This document shows, piece by piece, positions 53,850 through 63,082 of a DNA stretch of 64,000 nucleotides. The DNA is from Psychrobacter glaciei (GTDB lineage: Bacteria; Pseudomonadota; Gammaproteobacteria; Pseudomonadales; Moraxellaceae): assembly GCF_014652895.1 (NCBI RefSeq), contig NZ_BMZR01000001.1:248001-312000 (forward strand), read 5' to 3'. Position numbers and translations under genes: made by a program. Under the pieces are notes generated by a model. The model did not search any database, was not told the DNA's origin, and worked only from the letters and a program-made list of their open reading frames with translations. Position 1 is the stretch's first letter; every line of letters starts with the position of its first letter.

Positions 53850-54470
53850 ATGACAAAAACAATTCCTCTACTATTAAGTGGTTTATTATTCATACCAGGA
53901 GTTGCTATGGCCGTTGAAGAGCCTGATTACACCGTAATAAGTCAGTCGGAAGATTTTGAACTGCGCCGTTATGACCCACAATTGGTGGCTCAAACACTGG
54001 TAACTGGAGATCAAAAAGATGCCAGCAATAAAGGGTTTAAAGTATTAGCCGATTTTATTTTCGGTAACAACACTGCACCGACTGGTGGCAGTGGCAAAAT
54101 CAGTATGACAGCACCAGTTAAGATGCAGCCGTCACAAGAAATCGCAATGACGGCACCAGTCAACATGCAACAGACTGATGGGAAATGGCGCGTACGTTTT
54201 GTGATGCCGAGTCAGTATACAATGCAGACATTACCAAAACCGAATAATCCAGAGGTCGAAATAATCGAAGTGCCTGCTCAAACTTACGGCGTTATCAAAT
54301 TTTCAGGATTTACCGGAAGCAGTAAAGTGGATGATAAGACGGAGGAGTTGCGCACTTGGATGCAAAGTAAGAATCTAACGCCTACAGGTGATCCTGAACT
54401 GGCACGTTATGACACGCCATGGACACTCCCATTTTTACGCCGTAATGAGGTGATGATTCGTTATCAGTAA
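53850..54470 (+). CDS. SOUL heme-binding family protein, exported
   Basis: 206 residues. Signal peptide (about 1-21, ending AMA), then the SOUL domain (YTVISQSEDFELRRYDPQLV; ISMTAPVKMQ; ARYDTPWTLPFLRRNEVMI). The KISMTAPV/AMTAPV motif is repeated. Family members bind heme or porphyrin in some organisms; role here unknown. GGAG before the ATG; monocistronic. Confidence 0.9.
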   Translation: MTKTIPLLLSGLLFIPGVAMAVEEPDYTVISQSEDFELRRYDPQLVAQTLVTGDQKDASNKGFKVLADFIFGNNTAPTGGSGKISMTAPVKMQPSQEIAMTAPVNMQQTDGKWRVRFVMPSQYTMQTLPKPNNPEVEIIEVPAQTYGVIKFSGFTGSSKVDDKTEELRTWMQSKNLTPTGDPELARYDTPWTLPFLRRNEVMIRYQ

Positions 54471-54506
54471 GCGTACTTGCTAAAGTATTAGTTAAATAGC
54501 GCCCAT

Positions 54507-54534
54507 AAAAAAGACAGCAGATGCTGTCTTTTTT
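54507..54534. terminator. Bidirectional terminator
   Basis: AAAAAAGACAGCA and TGCTGTCTTTTTT, 13-bp arms with a GA loop, between the convergent SOUL-protein and asd genes. Confidence 0.93.
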
Positions 54535-54559
54535 GTATTGAATTCTTAAGAAAGCCAGC

Positions 54560-55693
54560 TTAGTTTTTTTGCTCGCGGATAATGTTTAGCATGCGGCGTA
54601 ATGGCTCAGCTGCGCCCCATAATAGTTGATCGCCAACGGTAAATGCGCCTAGATACTCAGGGCCCATATTGAGCTTACGCAAGCGTCCTAACGCGACTGT
54701 CAAAGTTCCTGTTACTGCTACTGGTGTTAAGCGGTTCATGGTGGCTTCTTTGTCATCTTCGACTAGATCTAACCACTCATTGCCACTGCTTTTTAGTGCC
54801 GCTTCGATTTCCTCTAACGGGATGTCTTTTTTGAGCTTGATGGTCAAGCCTTGAGCATGACAGCGCATCGCGCCAACACGGACACACATACCGTCGATAG
54901 CAATCTTATCAGCTTCAGAGTTACCAAGGATTTTATTGGTTTCGACACCGCCTTTCCATTCTTCTTTGGATTGCTTGTTTTCTAATTGTGCATCGATATA
55001 AGGGATCAAGCTACCAGCGAGTGGTACACCAAAGTACTGCTTAGGAAAGCCCTCTGAGCGTTGGGTCTGGGCGATCTTTTTATCAATCTCAAGGATCGCG
55101 CTCGCAGGATCAGCCAATTCATCTTTGACCGCATCGTGTAGCACGCCCATGCCGTTGATGAGCTCGCGCATGTTGTTGGCGCCAGAGCCACTCGCTGCTT
55201 GATAAGTCATCGCGCTGACCCATTCTACCCAGCCTCTATTAAACAATTCGCCAATAGCCATCAGCATGAGTGATACCGTACAGTTACCACCGATAAAGTC
55301 TTTTTGACCATTGGCTAAGGCGCTATCAATGACGCTACGATTGACCGGATCAAGAATGATGATACTGTCATCTTCCATACGCAGAGTGCTTGCGGCATCA
55401 ATCCAATAGCCATTCCAGCCGCTAGCACGCAGTGGTTGATGAACTTTTGAGGTGTAGTCGCCACCTTGGCAGGTAATAATTACATCACAAGCTGCTAGTG
55501 CGTCAATATCATGAGCATCTTTTAGTTGGCTGGTTTGAATACCATCGAAACTTGGCGCATCACCACCAGCATTACTGGTTGAAAAAAATACCGGCGTGAT
55601 ACCGTCGAAATCTTTTTCTTGCTGCATACGTTGTATCAATACGGAACCAACCATGCCGCGCCAGCCTACCAAACCTACTGTTAAATCACTCAT
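54560..55693 (-). CDS. asd: Aspartate-semialdehyde dehydrogenase
   Basis: 377 residues from ATG 55693 (AAGGA upstream, protein starts at the NADP-binding [13 protein letters not shown]); a longer frame extends to 55804 but has no site. Reduces aspartyl phosphate for Lys/Met/Thr/DAP. Catalytic Cys in GGNCTVSLM; substrate-binding region with [10 protein letters not shown]. Confidence 0.96.
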   Translation of the reverse strand: MSDLTVGLVGWRGMVGSVLIQRMQQEKDFDGITPVFFSTSNAGGDAPSFDGIQTSQLKDAHDIDALAACDVIITCQGGDYTSKVHQPLRASGWNGYWIDAASTLRMEDDSIIILDPVNRSVIDSALANGQKDFIGGNCTVSLMLMAIGELFNRGWVEWVSAMTYQAASGSGANNMRELINGMGVLHDAVKDELADPASAILEIDKKIAQTQRSEGFPKQYFGVPLAGSLIPYIDAQLENKQSKEEWKGGVETNKILGNSEADKIAIDGMCVRVGAMRCHAQGLTIKLKKDIPLEEIEAALKSSGNEWLDLVEDDKEATMNRLTPVAVTGTLTVALGRLRKLNMGPEYLGAFTVGDQLLWGAAEPLRRMLNIIREQKN

Positions 55694-56178
55694 GAATCTT
55701 AATCCTTTTTTACCGTTATTTATTGCATTGCCAGCCGATAACAATGCCGTGAATGACCATAAAAAGCAAGGCGTTTTAGCAGATTTTGGCTGTTTTTCAT
55801 ACACTAATAACTATGTTCACTATAACTTTACGTTATCATCATGAGCCTACTATGAGATCTGCTGTGTTCATATTACATAAAGTCTGAGAAAAAATGACGA
55901 AAAGTATAACAAGCTCAGTATCGTGACTGCGCTGACATTGTAACGTTTTATGGTCAGCTGAGCATATTAACGCTCCGTAGTAGGCGATAGACTGATGAAA
56001 TGCTAAAGTAATACCAAACCCAAATATACGACTAGCTGTGTCAAACTCGTTTAGTCTACAATGCGTAGTACTTACACTCGTTTTCCTTGCTACTCTAATT
56101 TTTGTGAATGGTATAAGCATCTATTCTTATCAAAGATAATCATGATACAAACGTTAGTCACTGGCTGACGATGAGTAT
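55694..56178. other. Intergenic region, no gene supported
   Basis: 485 bp between divergent asd and the EEP-protein gene. A 93-codon minus-strand frame (55839-56120) has no family resemblance or ribosome site. The stretch 55950-56110 looks like unique non-coding DNA or a decayed repeat; I see no transposon ends. Confidence 0.5.
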
Positions 56179-57357
56179 ATGAATCATTGGCTCAGCCAGC
56201 AACTCAATAAATGGTTAATACATATTATGGATCTCTCATTATTATATTATGGCGCGCAGTGGTTAGCTGGACTTATCGCGTTTGTGACGATTTGGGGGTG
56301 GTTGCCTCTTGATAATTGGTGGGTGCGCGGCGTTGAGTTTCCCCGTATTCAAATAATGGTGCTTGGGATCATTGCTTGGATTGGCATGTTGGTATTTTGG
56401 TCAGACTGGCAGCTGGGGCAGTGGTTATTGTTCGTTGCCTTAAGTCTCACTTTGGCTTTTCAGATTAGAATGGTATTGCCTTACACCAAACTATGGAAAA
56501 AAGAAGTACAAAGTGCCAAGAGCAAGCCAGATGGCCAAAATCATCAATTAAAAATCATGGTGTCAAATGTCTTAACCCCTAATGATGAAATGCAAAAATT
56601 GGTCGATTTGGTCAAGCAAAGACAGCCGGATATTTTGATTACGCTAGAAAGTGATAAAAAATGGGAACAAGCATTACACCAAATCGAGCCAGACTATCCC
56701 TATACCGTAAAAGTCCCGCTGGATAATCTGTATGGTATGCACCTTTATTCTAAGCTTGAGCTGATAGATCCTGAAATCAAATATCTGATGATTGATGATA
56801 TTCCTTCTATCCACACGCAGCTGCGATTGCAAAGCGGCCGAGTAATTTGGCTGTATTGTTTGCATCCTATGCCGCCAAGCCCGACGGAAGCGGACAAATC
56901 AACGACTCGTGATGCCGAACTGCTCATGGTCGGCAAGCATATCAAAGAAAAAAATCAAACAGCGATACTGGCTGGTGATCTCAATGATGTGGCATGGTCA
57001 AAGACAACTCGTCGCTTCCAGCGTATCTCAGGACTATTAGATCCACGTATTGGTCGTCATTTTATCAATACATTCCATGTCAGTTATCCATTTTTACGTT
57101 GGGCGTTAGATCATATTTTCCATAGTGCTTGCTTTACAGTGGTCGATATCCAGCGTATGCCATCTGTAGGATCCGATCATTTCCCTGTTATGACAACCTT
57201 ACAATACGAGCCAGAAGAAACAAGTCGACAAGAAGGTAATGCCCCCACGGCACAGGCAGAAGATATCCAAGAGACAGAAAACAAAATTGAAGAAGGCAAA
57301 AAAGAAGGCAAAAAAGTCTCAGATGAGCACAGAGAAGAGCAGCGAAGTTTTGGGTAA
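56179..57357 (+). CDS. Membrane-anchored endonuclease/exonuclease/phosphatase-family protein
   Basis: 392 residues. Three N-terminal membrane helices (about 20-100) then an EEP (DNase I-like) domain: MVSNVLTPNDEMQKLVDLVK with the first metal Asn, ILITLESDKKWEQAL with catalytic Glu, AILAGDLNDVAWS with the Asp-Asn pair, and SVGSDHFPV with the final Asp-His. The C-terminal ~45 residues are a highly charged Glu/Lys tail. Probably a phosphodiesterase facing the periplasm; substrate unknown. Confidence 0.85.
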   Translation: MNHWLSQQLNKWLIHIMDLSLLYYGAQWLAGLIAFVTIWGWLPLDNWWVRGVEFPRIQIMVLGIIAWIGMLVFWSDWQLGQWLLFVALSLTLAFQIRMVLPYTKLWKKEVQSAKSKPDGQNHQLKIMVSNVLTPNDEMQKLVDLVKQRQPDILITLESDKKWEQALHQIEPDYPYTVKVPLDNLYGMHLYSKLELIDPEIKYLMIDDIPSIHTQLRLQSGRVIWLYCLHPMPPSPTEADKSTTRDAELLMVGKHIKEKNQTAILAGDLNDVAWSKTTRRFQRISGLLDPRIGRHFINTFHVSYPFLRWALDHIFHSACFTVVDIQRMPSVGSDHFPVMTTLQYEPEETSRQEGNAPTAQAEDIQETENKIEEGKKEGKKVSDEHREEQRSFG

Positions 57358-57395
57358 TGGCAAACCTAAGTGACGGGGTGAAATGCGCTATCATG

Positions 57396-57415
57396 ACGTA
57401 AGCATATGCTTACGT
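57396..57415. repeat. Perfect 20-bp palindrome
   Basis: ACGTAAGCATATGCTTACGT just downstream of the EEP-family gene; no T-run, so more like a protein-binding site than a terminator. Confidence 0.8.
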
Positions 57416-57611
57416 TAAATAAGGTCTTTAGCCTCTAGTCGCATCAAACTGATTGCCTTAAAATACCACCATCAACACAAGGATACGCATGGATGCAGTG
57501 TTGAGACCGTATCAATAAAAGCACAGGTCAGCCCGCTGTCTTATAGGATACTGTTTGTGACTTAGGATGAGTCAACAAGGAAGAAATAACAACAATAATA
57601 TGAAGCGCCAT

Positions 57612-57650
57612 AGCCCCGAACCAATCGCCCTAGGTTCGGGGCTTTTCTTT
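57612..57650 (+). terminator. GC-rich terminator in intergenic region
   Basis: AGCCCCGAACC and GGTTCGGGGCT (11-bp arms, 10-nt loop) followed by TTTCTTT on the plus strand, over 250 bp after the nearest gene. Confidence 0.85.
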
Positions 57651-57748
57651 GTGTGTCACTATTAGTTGATAAATCTCAGCTTCTAGCATATCAAGGTTTG
57701 AGAGCATTTAGATATAGTCAGTGAAAAGTAGTATCGAACCATCACACA

Positions 57749-57822
57749 CTGCTGATATCAATTTTTCTTGCTTGCTTGCTGTGCCTACGCAGACAGAGGC
57801 TACAAAAAATTGATATCAGCAG
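57749..57822. repeat. 18-bp inverted repeat with 38-bp loop
   Basis: CTGCTGATATCAATTTTT (57749-57766) and its exact complement (57805-57822). The loop has CTTGCTTGCTTGC and GCCTACGCAGACAGAGGC. Looks like a dispersed intergenic element; other copies cannot be tested here. Confidence 0.75.
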
Positions 57823-57916
57823 TATCGTCGCGTTTTTGGGGTATTTTGACTATACGATAGTTTGAGTTGAAGACATGCCTTAGGGTAAAAGAAAAAAGCC
57901 TATGCGTTGTTTATAC

Positions 57917-57954
57917 AAAAAAAGGGTACATGCAATGGCATATACCCTTTTTTT
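57917..57954 (-). terminator. Terminator of surA
   Basis: AAAAAAAGGGTA and TACCCTTTTTTT, 12-bp arms with internal ATGC/GCAT pairing, 50 bp past the surA stop. Confidence 0.88.
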
Positions 57955-58003
57955 GATTTAGAGATTTTACTGATGCTCAGCTTGCTAGCGTCTCGTCAAG
58001 CAA

Positions 58004-59407
58004 TTAGCCAAGCACCTGAATATAAGCGCCAGCACGTAGCTCTTGTAGCCAATCTTCTTTGGCTTGTGGTGCTAGACGTTGATATAACGCTTGACGTGCC
58101 ATGTTACGGCGATATTGCTCACTAACATCTTCTTGACGCTTACCTTCTACTTTTAAGATATGCCAACCAAATTGGGTCTTAAAAGGAGCAGAATAATCAC
58201 CAACTGCTGTGTTTTTCATCACTGCTTCAAATGGTCCGACCATATCTTCTGCGCTTACCCAATCCAGATCGCCACCGCGTCCTGCTGAGCCTGGATCATC
58301 CGAATAGGTTGATGCCAAACCAGAAAAGTCAGCGCCGCTGCGTAGTTGCTCATACAGATCATTAATCTTCTGCTCAGCAAGGGCATCCGTTTGTAGCTCA
58401 TCGACTTTGATCAAAATATGACGAGTGTTCCATTGCGGTATGAGCATTTTATCACTTTCTTTTTTATCAGCAAGCTTAATGATATCAATGCCTTCAGGTG
58501 TCAATAGCGGGGCACTCACTGCGCCGACATCGAGCTTAGTAATCTCGCTCGATAACTCTGTCGGTAGCGATGCCGCTTTATGAAAGCCCATATCGCCACC
58601 TTGTATAGGGATAGCGTAGCTGCCTTGACTGGCAGTAACGGCTGCAGCCACGTCGACATTTGGTTCTAATAAGCGTGCACGCAATGCCTGAGCCACTTTG
58701 AGTGCTTCAGCACGCTGGGCTTCTGACAGTCGGCTGTAGTCATCCATATAAGGGACGCGTACATGAACAGTTTGGTACTCGCTTTGGTTCAAACGTTTGG
58801 CTTCTGGAGAAGCCAAAAATGCGTCGATATCTTGCTCACTAATACGCACACGACTGCTGATTTGGCGTTGCTGCAAAGACTGAATGGCGGCATCTTCAAT
58901 GAGTTTGGCTCGTAGGGTCGCGTAGCTCCCAGGTTGGTCGGCGTCTAAGCGTTGCTGTAAAGCAGCAATACTACCAAGCCCTTCAGCTTGAGCAATTTGA
59001 CCAAGACGCTGATTGATATCGGCTTCGTTAGGATTTAGACCCACACGTTTGACCAGTGACAGCTGCAGCTCACGCAAGATGAGAGCATTTAACACTTCAG
59101 ACTGTAGCTGTGCTGAATTGGCAATCGGTTCACCAGCAGCTTGTGCCCGTGCTTGTGTTTGGGTGATCGCATCAATCAAGTCGCTTTTTAAGATAGCATT
59201 TTCATTGACCAAAGCAATGATGCCATCGGTACTGTTTGCTGGGGTCAAGCGATTGACGTTACTTTGCTCAGCGCTAGCATTTGTTTTAGATGCTGTTGCA
59301 GAATTAACGGTGGCAGCTTGCGCGCTGAAACTAAGTACAAGGCCTGCACTCATACTCATAGAAAGCAGTACGGCTCGGCTGGTCTGACGTAAAGAAAAAA
59401 ATCTCAT
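58004..59407 (-). CDS. surA: Periplasmic chaperone/peptidyl-prolyl isomerase SurA
   Basis: 467 residues from ATG 59407 (GAGGAG upstream; first residues form a signal peptide ending about AQA). Escorts outer membrane proteins, including LptD, to BAM. N-terminal chaperone domain (IIALVNENAILKSDLID), then two parvulin domains; the second has NTRHILIKVDEL and YSDDPGSAGRGGDLDWV. Lies downstream of lptD in the same direction. Confidence 0.96.
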   Translation of the reverse strand: MRFFSLRQTSRAVLLSMSMSAGLVLSFSAQAATVNSATASKTNASAEQSNVNRLTPANSTDGIIALVNENAILKSDLIDAITQTQARAQAAGEPIANSAQLQSEVLNALILRELQLSLVKRVGLNPNEADINQRLGQIAQAEGLGSIAALQQRLDADQPGSYATLRAKLIEDAAIQSLQQRQISSRVRISEQDIDAFLASPEAKRLNQSEYQTVHVRVPYMDDYSRLSEAQRAEALKVAQALRARLLEPNVDVAAAVTASQGSYAIPIQGGDMGFHKAASLPTELSSEITKLDVGAVSAPLLTPEGIDIIKLADKKESDKMLIPQWNTRHILIKVDELQTDALAEQKINDLYEQLRSGADFSGLASTYSDDPGSAGRGGDLDWVSAEDMVGPFEAVMKNTAVGDYSAPFKTQFGWHILKVEGKRQEDVSEQYRRNMARQALYQRLAPQAKEDWLQELRAGAYIQVLG

Positions 59408-59570
59408 GATGCTCCTCATCAATGTCATCGCATCGGATGGTAGTCGGTCAACGCTATCTAATATCTTTAATAAGCAAATATTGTCTAAGGTTGCCCATAA
59501 TAGGGTTACAAACAAGGTTATATAAATAATGACGAAAACAATGCCTTAATATAGCATTATTTGCGCCTTG

Positions 59571-62500
59571 TTAGTCTTTCCATGCAGTCTGGACGGGTTC
59601 AAAGCCCAAGACCTTATCAGCGAGCAATCGTGTCAAACGGCTGCTATTGTTACCAAGACCATTCAATCTAATCTCTGCCATAATCGCTTGTGTCGGCTTG
59701 TCTTTGACGTTCAGGTCATTATAGTAACGACGACCGTAAACGGCAAAACCAAAGCAGCAATCTTCATAATCGATGCCGATTAGCGAATCGAGCATTTTAT
59801 CACGATTGTAATCGTATTGACCTTGAGCCAATACTCGCCAGCTGTTATTGATCGGGAACACGGCTGAAGCAGTAAAGGCAGACAGCGGCAATTGATTGGT
59901 GTTTTCATCGCGCTGACGCTTAACAAACCCAACGTTAAACAAACTGTTATCCGATGGCTGATAACGTAGCTCTGTCGTAACATAATTCAAGTCATAATCA
60001 TCGGTTAGCGCACCGCTAACATCCACCCAAAAATTGTTGTAGGGTTGCGTACTGGTATCCCAAACCATTCCTGAAGAGGAAGAGCTAAAGACAGGTTGTT
60101 GATTTTCAAGGGTCACGCGACCATCATCGATATAAAACTGCTCAGCAATGCTACCATCAAAACGTGTCACACCCGTTGCATCGATGTAACGATAATTAAT
60201 CCCAGGGGTAATAGAATGCAAATCCTGCAAGCGATCATGACCTAAAAACCAACTGTCTGAAAATAACTGCTCGTAGTTAATTGAGGCGATACGAGTGTTA
60301 AAGTTAGGGATGTCGTTTTGGTTTTTAAATGGTGAGTAGGTGTATTTCAATCGTGGACTTAATAGGCGATAGCCACCCATGGTATCGTCAAAGGCACCGA
60401 AGGGTGAGCCTGATTGGTAGAAGTGCAAACCTGCATCAATACTGGCTTGCGGTACAAATACCGATTGGCTACCATCTTCTTCACTAAGTTGGTTGTCCGC
60501 GAGGCTGTCTTCGTCATATGAGGTATACAGATGTTGTAGGCTCAGCTTGGGCTTAATATAACCCCATGATTTTTCCATCGGATAAACAGCGCTGATTTTG
60601 TTATAGACCCGCGCACCACTTTTTTCATTCTCAGAACCATCATCGATAGATTTTTTGAAATAAGCAGAATCATGCACACCCGTGATATCAAAACGCTCTG
60701 CCCACGGTAATCGATAGTCAAGTTTGAGCTGTGGTAAGCGTGAATAAGGCTTGTCTTTGTCTTCTAACGGCTCACCATTATCGGTAAAAGCATTGAGCGT
60801 TTGGAAAGTCTCAACCTTCAGCTCACCGTTGACATAATCGTTGTAATAATTAAGTCGAGCGCGACGTGGCAAGTTTAAGGTGTTGTCTGATAAACCCAAA
60901 GTATCAAAGTCGTTAATATAATCTTCATCTGACACATAGCTGTATTTAGCATCACCACTTAAGCGCGGAATACTGGTAGATGACCAATAATGATCATAAA
61001 AAAAGCTGGTGCGATCTTCGTCATCATATTTTTTGTCGTTTGGCAAATATGAACCGTTAAAAATCCCTTCGCCATAATTTTCGGTTAAGTAGCGAAACTC
61101 ACCTGTGAGCATAGGGTTGCGATCGCTATAGATGTGAGTATTGATCGTCGCATCATAATTGGGTGCTAAATTGAGATAGTAGGGGATATCAACCTCAAGC
61201 CCACTTTCACTACTAATACTCGCATTCGGTAATAAGAACCCTGTACTGCGTCGGCTGTCTATGGGGAAGTTAAAATAAGGCAGATAAAACACCGGAACAT
61301 CCGCAATACGGAAAGTCGTATTGTAAGCTTCACCGCGACCAGTCTCCGTGTCCAAATCAATACTTTTGGCATCGAACTGCCATTTGCGGTCAGTTGGTGG
61401 GCAAGTGCTGAACATGACCTGATCTAGCTCATATTGGCTGTCGTTAGGTCGATTAAGGCGCTTGGCATAGCCGTGTGCTTGGAGTTCTACGCTCGCAAAC
61501 GCCACATCGTTAGCCGTTGATTGTCCGGTTTCAGTATTGTAAGCCAGACTGTCTGCGACACCAATGAGACCGCCTTTGGCTGCCTGTTCGGTGATACTGC
61601 CTGTACCTGTGTTTCTAGTGTTAGCACGGGTTACTTGATTGCCAGTTGCTTGATCGGTAAACATGACTTTACCTTGCGCAGCGGCAACACCACGACTCAA
61701 ATCTAACAAGATACTATCAGCTTCAATATGCTGAGTGCCTTGATCGACAATCACGTTACCAGATAGCTCCGCATAGTCGACATTGTCATAATAACCATAG
61801 TCGGACTCTGCAAATAAAGGCGCTCGATTATTAGCCACGCCATTTAGATTGGTCGCCGCCTGACCATTATCCATCGCCGCTTCATTGACGGCTCGTTGAT
61901 AATTAGCATTTTGTTGCGGATAGACCCATCGGCCTTCGCAGCGCTGGGCACTATCGATGACGTTTGGTAGCAGCCGTAAGTTTTTGCCCACTTTGGTGAT
62001 GGTTTGCGTGGCAGGTGATAAATTATTTTGGATATTATCTGGTTCAGACTCTAAAGTACTATCACTCGTATTTAGGGTTGATAAATCGGTATCAGGGGTC
62101 AGCTCATAAAATTCTGCCAAACGCAGCAAGCTGTTTTGAATGCTCTCATCGCTGGCATCGATTGAATCGCTGTCATCAATCGGTTTCAGCGTATTGCTAG
62201 CGTTGTCAGCCACTCGCAGATCGTTATTTTTTGGATTGGTGTTGTCACCGATGGTCGTTAGGGGTTTTCTCTGTGCCTGTACGTCAGAGATAGTATCACT
62301 ATTGTCGTTGATTTCAGTGATGTCTAAATCGCTATTATCAAGTGTGCTATTAGCCATTAAAGCAGCGTTGCTAGCTTCGGGAGCAACATTTACAGTTTCT
62401 TCGTTTACTGTTTCATAAGCGCTATTCTGTGCATTGACGCGCGGGTAACTAATATCTTGATTGATGGTGTTAATATTGTCTTTGGTATTGGTATTGGAGC

Positions 62501-62687
62501 TGGCATCGGTATTGACATCGCCGGCTGGGTCAGAGACATAACTGCTGACAGTATCGGTGGCTAATGGCGCAGTTGTCTGTGTGTCAGCCTTGGTGAGCGC
62601 TGCACTGACGGTCAAGCTCGATAAGCCTAAGGCACCGAATAAAACCAAACGGATGCTTTGGTAAAGCGGAGAATATAACAAGGGCAC
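59571..62687 (-). CDS. lptD: LPS-assembly protein LptD
   Basis: 1038 residues, longer than the usual 780-950. Signal peptide, then ~200 Asn/Asp/Ser/Thr-rich low-complexity residues, the LptA-like domain (about 300-400, ELSGNVIVDQGTQHIEADSI) and the β-barrel. Cysteines of the inter-domain disulfides are present (RCEGRW, STCPP, DCC). Inserts LPS in the outer leaflet with LptE. GTG 62687 assumed; TTG 62681 also possible. Confidence 0.95.
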   Translation of the reverse strand: MPLLYSPLYQSIRLVLFGALGLSSLTVSAALTKADTQTTAPLATDTVSSYVSDPAGDVNTDASSNTNTKDNINTINQDISYPRVNAQNSAYETVNEETVNVAPEASNAALMANSTLDNSDLDITEINDNSDTISDVQAQRKPLTTIGDNTNPKNNDLRVADNASNTLKPIDDSDSIDASDESIQNSLLRLAEFYELTPDTDLSTLNTSDSTLESEPDNIQNNLSPATQTITKVGKNLRLLPNVIDSAQRCEGRWVYPQQNANYQRAVNEAAMDNGQAATNLNGVANNRAPLFAESDYGYYDNVDYAELSGNVIVDQGTQHIEADSILLDLSRGVAAAQGKVMFTDQATGNQVTRANTRNTGTGSITEQAAKGGLIGVADSLAYNTETGQSTANDVAFASVELQAHGYAKRLNRPNDSQYELDQVMFSTCPPTDRKWQFDAKSIDLDTETGRGEAYNTTFRIADVPVFYLPYFNFPIDSRRSTGFLLPNASISSESGLEVDIPYYLNLAPNYDATINTHIYSDRNPMLTGEFRYLTENYGEGIFNGSYLPNDKKYDDEDRTSFFYDHYWSSTSIPRLSGDAKYSYVSDEDYINDFDTLGLSDNTLNLPRRARLNYYNDYVNGELKVETFQTLNAFTDNGEPLEDKDKPYSRLPQLKLDYRLPWAERFDITGVHDSAYFKKSIDDGSENEKSGARVYNKISAVYPMEKSWGYIKPKLSLQHLYTSYDEDSLADNQLSEEDGSQSVFVPQASIDAGLHFYQSGSPFGAFDDTMGGYRLLSPRLKYTYSPFKNQNDIPNFNTRIASINYEQLFSDSWFLGHDRLQDLHSITPGINYRYIDATGVTRFDGSIAEQFYIDDGRVTLENQQPVFSSSSSGMVWDTSTQPYNNFWVDVSGALTDDYDLNYVTTELRYQPSDNSLFNVGFVKRQRDENTNQLPLSAFTASAVFPINNSWRVLAQGQYDYNRDKMLDSLIGIDYEDCCFGFAVYGRRYYNDLNVKDKPTQAIMAEIRLNGLGNNSSRLTRLLADKVLGFEPVQTAWKD

Positions 62688-63082
62688 ACCTATGATTGCA
62701 GAGCCTATTGGATTACGATATTTAGTTTAATAGCCATGTTTTAGCTATATTTAGCGGTTCATAAATGACTAAAAACTTAGTGGTTCATAAATGATTAAAA
62801 AATCAGGAATTAATCATATACTCTCAAAAATTTGGCTGTTTTACATATAATGACGACTAATCATAGTCAAAAAAAACCAAATCAGCTACACTATTTACCA
62901 AAATTTATGACATTGCCAAGCTGTTTTCTTGAAAATTGCTGGGCAACATTGATAAAACTATGTGTCAATACCTACATTACAACAGATACTGTCAATCAAG
63001 CTGTCACTATTTTAGCAAGGTTTTGCCTGACTTATCACTACTTTAATGATTTACGACTTATATTTAACCTGCGATGTACTCT
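62688..63082. other. Divergent promoter region of lptD and amgK with direct repeat
   Basis: 395 bp, no convincing gene (an 84-codon frame at 62832 lacks any support). GGTTCATAAATGAYTAAAAA occurs at 62756-62775 and 62782-62801 (19/20 identical, 26-bp period). Confidence 0.6.

Larger units (their letters stand above)
57358..58003. other. 646-bp intergenic region rich in inverted repeats
   Basis: No gene seen. It contains a 20-bp perfect palindrome (57396-57415), a terminator (57612-57650), a long inverted repeat (57749-57822) and the surA terminator (57917-57954). The plus-strand stretch between 57415 and the terminator could encode a short RNA. Confidence 0.6.

Noticed and set aside
55839..56120. 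93-codon minus-strand reading frame as a gene
   Set aside because: No ribosome site, no recognisable family and a composition like intergenic DNA.
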